Positions 1-5,594 of a stretch of DNA of 5,618 bases are shown here, piece after piece. The position numbers and the translations under genes are program-made. The notes under the pieces were generated by a model that saw only the letters and a list, made by a program, of their open reading frames with translations, was not told where the DNA came from and made no database searches. The stretch is from Bacillota bacterium (GTDB lineage: Bacteria; Bacillota; Clostridia; Oscillospirales; Oscillospiraceae), in assembly GCA_023393155.1 (NCBI GenBank), contig JAEWML010000078.1:1-5618 (forward strand), in the 5' to 3' direction. Within the stretch, counting starts at the first letter, position 1, and each line of letters opens with the position of its first letter.

Positions 1-363
1 CATGCCATCGAGGCCCACCACAACGACGTGGAGCCCCATACGGTGGTGGCTTGCCTTGTGCAGGCTGCGGACGCGATTTCCGCGGCCCGGCCCGGCGCGC
101 GGCGCGAGAATCTGGAGAACTACATTAAGCGTCTCCAGCAGTTGGAGGAAATCACCGGCAGCCATCCGGGCGTTGAAAAGTCCTTTGCCATTCAGGCGGG
201 GCGCGAGGTGCGCGTGATGGTGAAGCCCGACCAGATTTCTGAGGACGAGATGGTGATTCTGGCCCGGGATTTGGCCAAGAAGATCGAGGAAGAGATGGAA
301 TACCCCGGACAGATCAAGGTCCATTTGATCCGCGAGACAAAAGCAGTGGAATACGCGAAGTAA
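1..363 (+). CDS. rny: Ribonuclease Y, C-terminal part (5' end outside window)
   Basis: These are the last 120 codons of RNase Y, the membrane-anchored endoribonuclease that starts mRNA decay in many Firmicutes. The frame is open from base 1 (reading [12 protein letters not shown]) and ends at TAA 361-363, so the N-terminal membrane anchor, coiled coil, KH domain and the core HD motif lie upstream. The visible part starts in the late HD domain (the AHHND segment) and continues into the conserved C-terminal region, with the segments [33 protein letters not shown] and the terminal [11 protein letters not shown]. These closely match the RNase Y family as I remember it. A GTG at 28 is internal, not a start. 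The gene is convergent to the transporter operon and has its own terminator directly after the stop. Recognition of the family is firm; the only gap is the missing 5' portion. Confidence 0.96.
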   Translation, partial: HAIEAHHNDVEPHTVVACLVQAADAISAARPGARRENLENYIKRLQQLEEITGSHPGVEKSFAIQAGREVRVMVKPDQISEDEMVILARDLAKKIEEEMEYPGQIKVHLIRETKAVEYAK

Positions 364-368
364 CAAGC

Positions 369-399
369 AAGCCCCCGGCCGGACGGCCGGGGGCTTTTT
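369..399 (+). terminator. Intrinsic terminator of rny, possibly bidirectional
   Basis: A perfect 12-bp GC-rich stem (369-380 with 385-396) closes a GGAC loop and is followed by a T run to 399. It starts 6 bases after the rny stop codon. Read on the minus strand, the same stem is followed by the looser T-rich stretch GCTTGTT, so it may also stop transcripts from the convergent permease gene, for which no other clear terminator is visible. The plus-strand role is certain in form; the minus-strand role is inference. Confidence 0.93.
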
Positions 400-425
400 G
401 CGTGGTTCCATCAACAGGCTATTGG

Positions 426-462
426 GCAGCTTTACAAAGAACCCTGTGACTTAAAAAGCTGC
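426..462. repeat. Inverted repeat in the convergent intergenic gap
   Basis: GCAGCTTT at 426-433 is the exact reverse complement of AAAGCTGC at 455-462, leaving a 21-base loop. On the minus strand it lies just after the permease stop codon (466). No T run follows it, so it is not a classical intrinsic terminator. It could instead be a 3'-end stabilising hairpin, or chance. No function is assigned. Confidence 0.4.
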
Positions 463-465
463 GGG

Positions 466-2469
466 TCAGGCGCTGACCAGCTCATAGTATGCCTTGGCCG
501 TGGCGCGGTAGACCAACGCGTAAATCACCGCGAACACCGCCAGCGTCCCTGCGGTGCACCCCAGCACCAGCGGCCCATTGTGCAGGGAAAACAGGGTCAG
601 CAGCCGGGTCATGAGACTGAAATCAAACGCCACATGAACAGCCGCCACCGCCAAGGGGGCAAAAAACACCACCAGAAGCTGGGAGTTGATGGACCGCCGG
701 ACGGTTTTCAGCTCCATCCCCACCTTCTGCATCACAAGATACCGCTCCCGGTCCTCATAGCCTTCGGAAATCTGCTTGTAATAGATAATCAGGACGGCGG
801 CCATCAGGAAAATGGTTCCCAAAAATACCCCGAGGAAGAAAAAGCCGCCGTTGAGCGAATAGTAATCCTGCCCGAAGCTCTCGCGGGTTTCAATGTCCAG
901 CCGGTCCCAGTCTCCCGTGCCGGTGAAATCCAGCGTCTGTTCCAGCTCGTCGGGTTGCACGGTCCCCTCGTCCACATTCCAAAAGCCCCGCCACTGCATG
1001 GGCTCGGCGTCCTGCGCACCCAGAGAGGCCCGCTGGCCCGCATACAGCGCGTTCAGCGTCTCGCCGGATACCACCATATACAGCACATCCACCGCCGAGG
1101 GCTGGAATTCGGGCGGGGCGGGATACCGCGCGTCGGGCTTCGCCGCTGTCAGAGCCAAGTCGTCGGCGTCGGAAAACCGGAAGGTCAGGCTCCTTTTTTG
1201 CTCCGCCCCGTTTGCATACAACAGCATTTCACCGCTGGAAAGTGCCGGAGCCTCTTTGCCGGTGACGGCGGCATAATCAGCGGGGGCCATGGCGCAGACC
1301 ATGTTATTGATGGCCGACATGTCGCTTTTCACCTCCAGCGCACCGTTGTCTTCATGTACGCCGAAGGAGAGATACCGGTAACTGGAAACGGGCGCGGCGG
1401 AGATTCCTTCTGCCCCAAGCTGTTGGGCCACGGTTTTATAAAGTGCTTGCGAGTCAAACGGATTTTCTTTCACCGGGTCATACTGAATCTCCGCCCGCAG
1501 GTTTCCGGGAAACTGCTCCGCAAGCGCCGCCTCGCTTCCCAGATACAGCGACAGCGTGCCCGAAATCATCACCAGCACCATGGTGGAAAGCACGCAGATG
1601 TTGGCAAGACCTACGGCATTGCGCTTCATGCGATACAGCATTCCAGAAACGCCTATGAAATGATTGGTTTGATAATAATACTTTTTGTTGGCCCGCAGGG
1701 CCTTCAGCACCGCGATACTGACGGCGGTAAACAGGCAGTACGTCCCGATAATGACCAGCAGCACCGCCACAAAATACATGCCCAGCGCGGCCATGGCGGA
1801 CCGGGTGGTGATGGCGATGGTATACCCCGCCCCCAGCGCAACGATGCCGATGACAGCCGTGATGACGCGGGTTTTCGGCTCCCGCTCCCCGGCGCTGCTT
1901 TCCCGCAGCAGCTCCGTGGGATTCTGGACGTGGATGCGGCGAAGGTTGAGCAGCAGATTAAACAGCAATATGATTCCAAGCAGCCCCGCCGTCCCGGCAA
2001 TCCCAGCGCCGGATACGTAAAAGCCGTATGCAATGTCCATCCGCATCAGGCGGCACAGCAGCAAAACCGCCAGCTTTTGCAGCAGCATTCCCAGCAGTAC
2101 GCCGCCCACAATGCCCGCGGCGGCGGTATACGCCGTTTCAAAGCCGAGGACAATTGCGATGTGCCGCTTGCCCATGCCCAAGACGTTGTAAAGCCCCAGC
2201 TCCCGCTTGCGCCGCTTCATGAGAAAGCTGATGGTATATGTTAAAAAAATCACCGCAAAAACGGCAATGACAAAGGTGCCGATGCTCATAAACATGGAGA
2301 GGTACATGTATCGGGAGCTGTTGGGCAAATCGGGCGCGTTTGCAAGGGCCACCGCAATGTAATATGCCGCCGCCGTCCCGATGACGGTGAGAAGATAGGG
2401 AATGTAGAATTTTCCGTTCCGCGCCAGATTGACCAGCGCCATCCGGGGGTAAAACCGTCCTTTATCCAT
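466..2469 (-). CDS. BceB-like ABC transporter permease (FtsX/MacB-like, 10 TM)
   Basis: This 667-residue membrane protein is predicted to be the permease of a BceAB-type transporter. That family confers resistance to lipid II-cycle antimicrobial peptides such as bacitracin and lantibiotics, and also acts as the sensor for a partner kinase. The N-terminus (FYPRMALVNLARNGKFYIPY) is typical of the family. Hydrophobic segments fall at roughly 22-42, 59-83, 107-131, 151-173, 201-219, 229-253 and 287-310. An extracellular domain of about 230 residues (roughly 311-540) follows, then segments near 541-564, 596-614 and 633-654. Ten segments with the large domain between TM7 and TM8 is the diagnostic BceB topology. 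The length is close to the usual ~650. ATG 2469 is chosen because it overlaps the ATPase gene by 8 bp (ATGGATAA), giving translational coupling. A GTG at 2478 in the same frame is the alternative and would add three residues. The substrate cannot be read from the sequence. Confidence 0.9.
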   Translation of the reverse strand: MDKGRFYPRMALVNLARNGKFYIPYLLTVIGTAAAYYIAVALANAPDLPNSSRYMYLSMFMSIGTFVIAVFAVIFLTYTISFLMKRRKRELGLYNVLGMGKRHIAIVLGFETAYTAAAGIVGGVLLGMLLQKLAVLLLCRLMRMDIAYGFYVSGAGIAGTAGLLGIILLFNLLLNLRRIHVQNPTELLRESSAGEREPKTRVITAVIGIVALGAGYTIAITTRSAMAALGMYFVAVLLVIIGTYCLFTAVSIAVLKALRANKKYYYQTNHFIGVSGMLYRMKRNAVGLANICVLSTMVLVMISGTLSLYLGSEAALAEQFPGNLRAEIQYDPVKENPFDSQALYKTVAQQLGAEGISAAPVSSYRYLSFGVHEDNGALEVKSDMSAINNMVCAMAPADYAAVTGKEAPALSSGEMLLYANGAEQKRSLTFRFSDADDLALTAAKPDARYPAPPEFQPSAVDVLYMVVSGETLNALYAGQRASLGAQDAEPMQWRGFWNVDEGTVQPDELEQTLDFTGTGDWDRLDIETRESFGQDYYSLNGGFFFLGVFLGTIFLMAAVLIIYYKQISEGYEDRERYLVMQKVGMELKTVRRSINSQLLVVFFAPLAVAAVHVAFDFSLMTRLLTLFSLHNGPLVLGCTAGTLAVFAVIYALVYRATAKAYYELVSA

Positions 2470-3229
2470 TTGCCTCACCGCCTTGCGCCAGCACCGTCAG
2501 CGTGTCGGAGATGCGGCCAAACTGCTGCTCCCGGGTGTTTTCCCCGCGATAGAGCTGGTGATAGACCTCCCCGTCCCGCAAAAACAAAACCCGCTGGGCA
2601 TGGCTGGCGGCCTTGACGGAGTGCGTCACCATTAAAATGGTCTGCCCGCCCCCGTTGATTTCTCCAAACAAATCCAGCAGCCGGTCGGAGGCCCGGGAAT
2701 CCAAAGCGCCGGTGGGTTCGTCGGCCAGAACGATTTGGGGCTTTGTAATCAGCGCCCGGGCCACGGCGCAGCGCTGTTTTTGCCCGCCGGAAACCTCGTA
2801 GGGGTATTTGCTTAAAATATCCCGGATTCCGAGCTGCTCCGCCAGCGGCTTCAACGCCTTTTCCATCTCGCCGAACTCCTGCCTTGCCAGCACCAGCGGG
2901 AGAAAAATGTTATCCTGTAAGGAAAACGTGTCCAGCAAATTAAAATCCTGAAACACAAAGCCCAGATTTGTGCGGCGAAAAGCCGCCATGTCCCGCTCCC
3001 GGATGTCGGAGACGGCCCGGCCTGCCAGCATAACCTCTCCGGAGGTGGGCTTGTCCAAAGCCGCCAATATGTTTAAAAGCGTGGTTTTTCCCGAGCCGGA
3101 TTCCCCCATGATGGCCACATACTCCCCCGGTTCCACGGAAAAGCTGACGTTTTTTAAGGCCTCCACCTGATTCCCGCCAAAGCGGGTGGTATAAATTTTT
3201 TGAAGATGAGATACTTCCAGAAGCGACAT
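2462..3229 (-). CDS. BceA-like ABC transporter ATPase
   Basis: This 255-residue ATP-binding subunit, of the MacB/LolD/BceA class, should energise the permease encoded immediately downstream. All nucleotide-binding motifs are intact: Walker A GESGSGKT (about 42-49), Q-loop VFQDFN (Q94), signature VSGGQKQR (about 146-153), Walker B IVLADEP (166-172, catalytic Glu 171), D-loop GALDS (174-178) and switch His 203 in VTHS. The signature begins VSGGQ rather than LSGGQ, a mild variation that is common in this class. ATG 3229 is chosen because AGGAGG (3236-3241) sits 6 bases upstream of it; an in-frame upstream extension to 3256 runs through this site and has no ribosome site of its own. The stop overlaps the permease start by 8 bp, so the two are co-translated. 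A separate promoter and BceR-type operator lie directly upstream. The ATPase assignment is very firm; the Bce subfamily is called mainly from its neighbours. Confidence 0.95.
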   Translation of the reverse strand: MSLLEVSHLQKIYTTRFGGNQVEALKNVSFSVEPGEYVAIMGESGSGKTTLLNILAALDKPTSGEVMLAGRAVSDIRERDMAAFRRTNLGFVFQDFNLLDTFSLQDNIFLPLVLARQEFGEMEKALKPLAEQLGIRDILSKYPYEVSGGQKQRCAVARALITKPQIVLADEPTGALDSRASDRLLDLFGEINGGGQTILMVTHSVKAASHAQRVLFLRDGEVYHQLYRGENTREQQFGRISDTLTVLAQGGEANG

Positions 3230-3254
3230 ATGAATTCCTCCTTTTGATACTCTC

Positions 3255-3263
3255 ATCCTAGCA
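3255..3263 (-). promoter_or_regulatory. Candidate extended -10 promoter of the transporter operon
   Basis: On the minus strand TGC-TAGGAT (3263 to 3255) fits an extended -10 (TGn plus a -10 matching 4 of 6). At 17-bp spacing the -35 position reads TGGCTC, a poor match to TTGACA. A weak -35 is what an activator-dependent promoter would show. Transcription would start near 3248, giving a very short leader that contains the AGGAGG site of the ATPase gene. The operator centres would then lie at about -52 (half-site) and -72 (full site). This is inferred from sequence only. Confidence 0.5.
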
Positions 3264-3292
3264 GAGTTTCCGGGACCGAGCCATTGAATTTC

Positions 3293-3302
3293 CTTACAGT
3301 TT
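3293..3302. promoter_or_regulatory. Secondary BceR-type half-site
   Basis: CTTACAGTTT at 3293-3302 repeats exactly the left half and centre of the full operator (CTTACAGTTT at 3313-3322), displaced by 20 bp, about two helical turns, on the promoter-proximal side. The right half (CGCCC) does not match TGTAA. A strong site plus a weaker neighbouring site suits cooperative binding of two regulator dimers, a scheme reported for Bacillus BceR-type promoters. The repeat is seen; the function is inference. Confidence 0.5.
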
Positions 3303-3307
3303 CGCCC

Positions 3308-3333
3308 GCAAGCTTACAGTTTTGTAAGCTTGC
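3308..3333. promoter_or_regulatory. Predicted BceR-type operator of the transporter operon
   Basis: A perfect inverted repeat has 11-bp arms (GCAAGCTTACA at 3308-3318 and its reverse complement at 3323-3333) around a GTTT centre. Its core TTACA-N4-TGTAA matches the described target of BceR-like regulators in Firmicutes, TnACA-N4-TGTAA. It lies about 70 bp upstream of the predicted transporter promoter, between kinase and ATPase genes, and I found no equivalent in front of the regulator gene. It could also form an RNA hairpin, but no T run follows on either strand, so an operator is the better reading. Confidence 0.78.
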
Positions 3334-3340
3334 TGCTTTG

Positions 3341-3361
3341 AAGCCAATTTGAAATTGGTTT
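3341..3361. repeat. Near-perfect AT-rich palindrome upstream of the operator
   Basis: CCAATTT (3344-3350) and AAATTGG (3352-3358) are exact reverse complements around a single G, and the symmetry extends outward to 3341 and 3361 with one G-T pair. It lies 7 bp beyond the operator, further from the promoter. A one-base centre makes a stable RNA hairpin unlikely, so a DNA-binding site for another regulator is possible. No known motif is recognised. Confidence 0.4.
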
Positions 3362-3386
3362 GCGCCGATACCAAAAGCAGTCAAGT

Positions 3387-3398
3387 CCGCTTCGGCGG
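3387..3398 (-). other. Small hairpin after the kinase stop codon
   Basis: On the minus strand CCGC-CGAA-GCGG forms a 4-bp GC hairpin 8 bases past the kinase TAG. The nearest T run (CTTTT) is about 9 bases further on, so this is at best a weak or leaky terminator. If it works, it would partly insulate the transporter genes from sensor-operon read-through. Confidence 0.25.
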
Positions 3399-3406
3399 GT
3401 CAAGCA

Positions 3407-4390
3407 CTATTCCTCCACCTGCCGCCCGTCGTGCAGCAGCAGGCGCACGATGGTCCCCGCTCCGGGCCGGGACACAATGGTAATCCCGTGGCCCAGATTC
3501 GTCAAAACCCGCCGGCTGAGATAAAGCCCTATGCCGGTGGCCTTTCGGTCTTCCCGGCCATTATAGCCGGTGAAGCCCTTTTCAAACACCCGGGGCAGGT
3601 CCTCCGGACGGATGCCGATGCCGTTATCCGCGATGGCCAGCGTCTCGCCGTCGGGATAGATGCGGACGGTGCCGCCTTCGGGCGTATATTTGATTGCGTT
3701 GGACAAAATCTGGCCCAGCACAAAGCCCAGCCATTTTTCATCCGTCAAAAGCGTCCGGTGCGTCTCGTGAAATTCCAACGTCAGCTTTTTCAGTATAAAC
3801 AGCCGCGCGTACCGGCGCAGACTTGCCCGAATGATTTCGTCCAGCTTGCAGCGGCGCAGAACATAATCGGTGGAGTCGCTGTCCAGACGCAGATACCCCA
3901 GAACCATTTCCACATACTCCTCGATTTTCAGAAGCTCCGCCGACAGGGCCTCCCGGTCCGTCTCTCCGCCGGACTGAAGCAGAAGCCGCCCGGCGGCAAT
4001 GGGCGTTTTGATCTGGTGGGCCCAAAGGGTATAGTAATCCAGCAAATCCTGGCGGCTGTTTTCGCTCTGGGTCAAAAGCCGCGCCCGATGGGCGCACACG
4101 GCGTTTAAAAGCGCCTGATAGTCCGCCTCCAGCGCGCTGCGGGGGCGGGGCAGGGGCAGCACCGTTTCATAAACGGCCTTTTTCAGCCGTTCAAGCTCCC
4201 TGTGGCGGCGAAGAAAGCCGGCGTAGCCCACGGCGAAAAACAGCAGGCCCAGCACGATGCACAAAAGCGCCGCGTACCCCACCGCCTCGGCGGGGTATGC
4301 ATACAGAGACAAAACCCCGGCAAAAATGGCCGCGGACGCCGCCAAAAAAAGCAGCGGCTTATACTGCCGTCTCAGATATTGCAGCAGCAT
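3407..4390 (-). CDS. BceS-like intramembrane-sensing histidine kinase
   Basis: This 327-residue sensor kinase has two membrane segments (about 12-31 and 37-59) joined by a loop of only a few residues and has no extracellular sensing domain. That is the intramembrane-sensing architecture of BceS-type kinases, which take their signal from a partner ABC permease. The dimerisation/phosphotransfer region carries the H-box LWAHQIKTP with phospho-accepting His 125. The ATPase domain has the N-box QILSNAIKY (Asn 231), G1 box DNGIGI (255-260), F-box VFEKGFTGYNGR (268-279) and G2 box GIGLYLS (286-292). The FEKGFTGxNGR segment is characteristic of the Bce group. All catalytic motifs look intact. ATG 4390 lies 2 bp after the regulator stop, with GGAGG inside the end of the regulator gene, so the two are translationally coupled. 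It should phosphorylate the regulator encoded just upstream. Confidence 0.94.
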   Translation of the reverse strand: MLLQYLRRQYKPLLFLAASAAIFAGVLSLYAYPAEAVGYAALLCIVLGLLFFAVGYAGFLRRHRELERLKKAVYETVLPLPRPRSALEADYQALLNAVCAHRARLLTQSENSRQDLLDYYTLWAHQIKTPIAAGRLLLQSGGETDREALSAELLKIEEYVEMVLGYLRLDSDSTDYVLRRCKLDEIIRASLRRYARLFILKKLTLEFHETHRTLLTDEKWLGFVLGQILSNAIKYTPEGGTVRIYPDGETLAIADNGIGIRPEDLPRVFEKGFTGYNGREDRKATGIGLYLSRRVLTNLGHGITIVSRPGAGTIVRLLLHDGRQVEE

Positions 4391-4392
4391 GC

Positions 4393-5073
4393 TCAGCCCT
4401 CCACCAGATAGCCCGCGCCCTTTTTTGTGCGGATCAGCGCTCCAAGGCCCGCCGCCTCCAGTTTTTTGCGCAGGCGGGCCACGTTCACCGTCAGGGTGTT
4501 TTCATCTACAAACGCGTCGGATTCCCACAGTCGGGTCATCAAACCCTCTCGGCTGACAATCCGGCCCCGGTTTTCCAACAGCATCTGCAAAATTTTCAGC
4601 TCGTTGCGGGTCAGCTCCAGCTTTTCTTTCCCGGCGGTCAGCGTCCCGTCGGACACGTTCAAAACCGCCCCGCCGCAGGACAAAAGCTGGGCGGACCCTC
4701 CGAAATCATAGGCCCGGCGCAGCAGCGCCTGCACCTTGGCGGTGAGGACGCTTAAATCAAACGGCTTTGCCAGGAAATCGTCTCCGCCCATGTTCATGGC
4801 CATAATCTGATTCATGTCGTCTCCGGCGGAGGAAATGAAGAGAATCGGGACCTTGGACACCCGCCGAATCTCCGTGCACCAGTGATATCCGTTGAAAAAC
4901 GGAAGCGACACATCCAGCAGCACCATCTGCGGCGCGGCGGCGGTAAATTCCGCCATGACATTCTGGAAATCCCCCACCCGGATGACCCGATGGCCCCAGC
5001 TTTCAAGATGCGCCTCCATGGCCCCGGAGATCACCGGGTCGTCCTCCACGATTAAAATACGGCAGCCGTTCAA
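4393..5073 (-). CDS. BceR-like OmpR/PhoB-family response regulator
   Basis: This 226-residue two-domain regulator is predicted to activate the downstream transporter operon. The receiver domain (about 1-115) has the acidic pair Asp 11/Asp 12 in ILIVEDD, phospho-accepting Asp 54 in LLDVSLP, switch Ser 81 in FISSAGD and Lys 103 in AKPFD. The stretch LPFFNGYHWCTEIRRVSKVP, followed by ILFISS, is typical of BceR relatives. A winged-helix DNA-binding domain fills about 130-226 (ELTRNELKILQMLL, then NVARLRKKLEAAG and RTKKGAGYLVE). The start is set at TTG 5073: AGGGAGG (5082-5088) lies 8 bases upstream and the protein then begins MNGCRILIVEDD, the usual position for this family. An in-frame TTG at 5127 has no good ribosome site and would add 18 residues with no counterpart in the family. 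It is the first gene of the sensor pair and is followed 2 bp later by the kinase. Confidence 0.94.
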   Translation of the reverse strand: MNGCRILIVEDDPVISGAMEAHLESWGHRVIRVGDFQNVMAEFTAAAPQMVLLDVSLPFFNGYHWCTEIRRVSKVPILFISSAGDDMNQIMAMNMGGDDFLAKPFDLSVLTAKVQALLRRAYDFGGSAQLLSCGGAVLNVSDGTLTAGKEKLELTRNELKILQMLLENRGRIVSREGLMTRLWESDAFVDENTLTVNVARLRKKLEAAGLGALIRTKKGAGYLVEG

Positions 5074-5081
5074 ATTCCGTG

Positions 5082-5088
5082 CCTCCCT
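5082..5088 (-). promoter_or_regulatory. Ribosome binding site that fixes the TTG start of the regulator
   Basis: AGGGAGG on the minus strand (5088 to 5082) is followed by an 8-base spacer and TTG at 5073. No ATG or GTG is available in frame near this position, and the site lies inside the reading frame of the longer candidate starting at 5127. It therefore decides in favour of the shorter protein. Confidence 0.75.
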
Positions 5089-5186
5089 ATGCGTTTGCCC
5101 GTCCCGCAGGTACTTTTGAAACGGCAACCCGCTGTGTTTTACGCGCCTGAAAGACGCGCTTGATCAAATACATGTTCTTCGAGGAT

Positions 5187-5215
5187 AGTATAATCTATTT
5201 CCAATTTTAGCGCAA
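5187..5215 (-). promoter_or_regulatory. Promoter of the regulator-kinase pair
   Basis: On the minus strand TTGCGC (5215-5210), a 17-base spacer and TATACT (5192-5187) form a sigma-A-type promoter, with 3 of 6 and 5 of 6 consensus matches. The spacer is AT-rich. Transcription would start near 5180, giving a leader of about 107 bases before TTG 5073. I see no TTACA-N4-TGTAA operator here, so expression is probably basal rather than autoregulated. Confidence 0.62.
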
Positions 5216-5283
5216 CGCCTCACTTTTTGTTCGCCCGCCGCAGAATTTTGTGGATTTTTCCTCTCTGTGTCAGAAACTTGCTC

Positions 5284-5312
5284 TTGAATCCGGGCCGGAA
5301 AAGTGCTATGAT
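5284..5312 (+). promoter_or_regulatory. Promoter of the lysine-riboswitch transcription unit
   Basis: TTGAAT (5284-5289), a 17-base spacer and TATGAT (5307-5312) form a sigma-A-type promoter. TG at 5304-5305 adds an extended -10. Transcription should start near 5319, only a few bases before the 5' strand of riboswitch helix P1, as expected for a riboswitch leader. The agreement of spacing, -10 and leader position makes this the best-supported promoter in the window. Confidence 0.8.
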
Positions 5313-5323
5313 AGCCCTAATTA

Positions 5324-5479
5324 GGATAGAGGCGCGAATGAGACGGCGCTGCGGGAGCCGACAGGCAACGATCGCAGCGGAAGCGAGTTCGCCGAACTGA
5401 ACCGGCAGGTATGCCGCTTTGGTGGGTCCGGGGAGAACATCTCCGGGACTGTCCGCGGGAAACCGCGGGTGCGCTATCT
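5324..5479 (+). promoter_or_regulatory. Lysine riboswitch (L-box) aptamer
   Basis: This RNA aptamer should bind lysine and control the gene downstream. Conserved segments recognised from L-box leaders are GATAGAGGCGCGAA at the 5' end, TTCGCCGAA in the middle, GGGACTGTC before the last helix and GCGCTATCT at the 3' end. Five helices radiate from a core. P1 pairs GATAG 5325-5329 with CTATC 5474-5478. P2 pairs CGAA 5335-5338 with TTCG 5388-5391, then CGCTGCG 5347-5353 with CGCAGCG 5373-5379. P3 pairs CCGAA 5392-5396 with TTTGG 5418-5422, then CGGC 5403-5406 with GCCG 5413-5416. P4 pairs GTCC 5426-5429 with GGAC 5446-5449, plus GGAG 5432-5435 with CTCC 5441-5444. P5 is CCGCGG on both sides (5453-5458 and 5463-5468) around a GAAA tetraloop. 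The loop-E part of P2 departs from the usual sequence. Assignment rests on remembered L-box sequences and hand folding. Confidence 0.88.
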
Positions 5480-5541
5480 GCTCACAGGGTACTTCCGCAC
5501 GCTTTGTAAATCAGTGTGGGGGCGATTGTCGGTAGAGAGCG
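5472..5541 (+). promoter_or_regulatory. Antiterminator of the lysine riboswitch
   Basis: CGCTATCTGC (5472-5481), which includes the 3' strand of P1, can pair with GGTAGAGAGCG (5531-5541), the left arm of the terminator, over ten positions with one A-G mismatch and one G-T pair. This gives a mutually exclusive switch. With lysine bound, P1 holds the first strand and the terminator forms; without it, the antiterminator forms and transcription continues. Between the strands a further hairpin is possible (CCGCAC 5495-5500 with GTGTGG 5514-5519). Confidence 0.72.
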
Positions 5542-5560
5542 TTTTCTCTGCCGATTTTTT
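5528..5560 (+). terminator. Intrinsic terminator of the riboswitch expression platform
   Basis: TCGGTAGAGA (5529-5538) pairs with TCTCTGCCGA (5545-5554) with one G-T pair around a GCGTTT loop, followed by six T residues (5555-5560). It lies before the ribosome site and start codon of the next gene, so it acts as a leader attenuator, not as a gene end. No gene ends immediately upstream on this strand. Confidence 0.92.
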
Positions 5561-5594
5561 GTTGCTCAAACAATCAACGTATGGAGGAAACACT

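Noticed and set aside
432..436. TTACA near the end of the permease gene as a further BceR half-site
   Set aside because: The partner half TGTAA is absent at the right spacing and the location is between two convergent gene ends, with no promoter to regulate.
580..2244. A 554-codon open frame on the plus strand, antisense to the permease gene
   Set aside because: It is rich in Gln, His, Gly, Pro and Arg, has no family resemblance, and arises from the codon bias of the GC-rich permease gene on the other strand, which has clear family features.
3431..4108. A 225-codon plus-strand open frame opposite the kinase gene
   Set aside because: It shadows the kinase, which has every catalytic motif; its composition is biased and no ribosome site or domain is visible.
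5142..5159. GCGC-rich repeat in the leader of the regulator gene
   Set aside because: It is a short direct repeat (ACGCGC twice) with at most a 4-bp self-complementary stem; too short to call a regulatory element.
5189..5194. Perfect TATAAT on the plus strand
   Set aside because: No acceptable -35 lies 16-18 bp upstream, and the same bases form the -10 (TATACT) of the minus-strand promoter, which has a properly spaced -35.
5324..5479. Other riboswitch classes (cobalamin, M-box, glycine, SAM, FMN)
   Set aside because: Their diagnostic boxes are missing, while the L-box segments at both ends and in the middle are all present in the right order.
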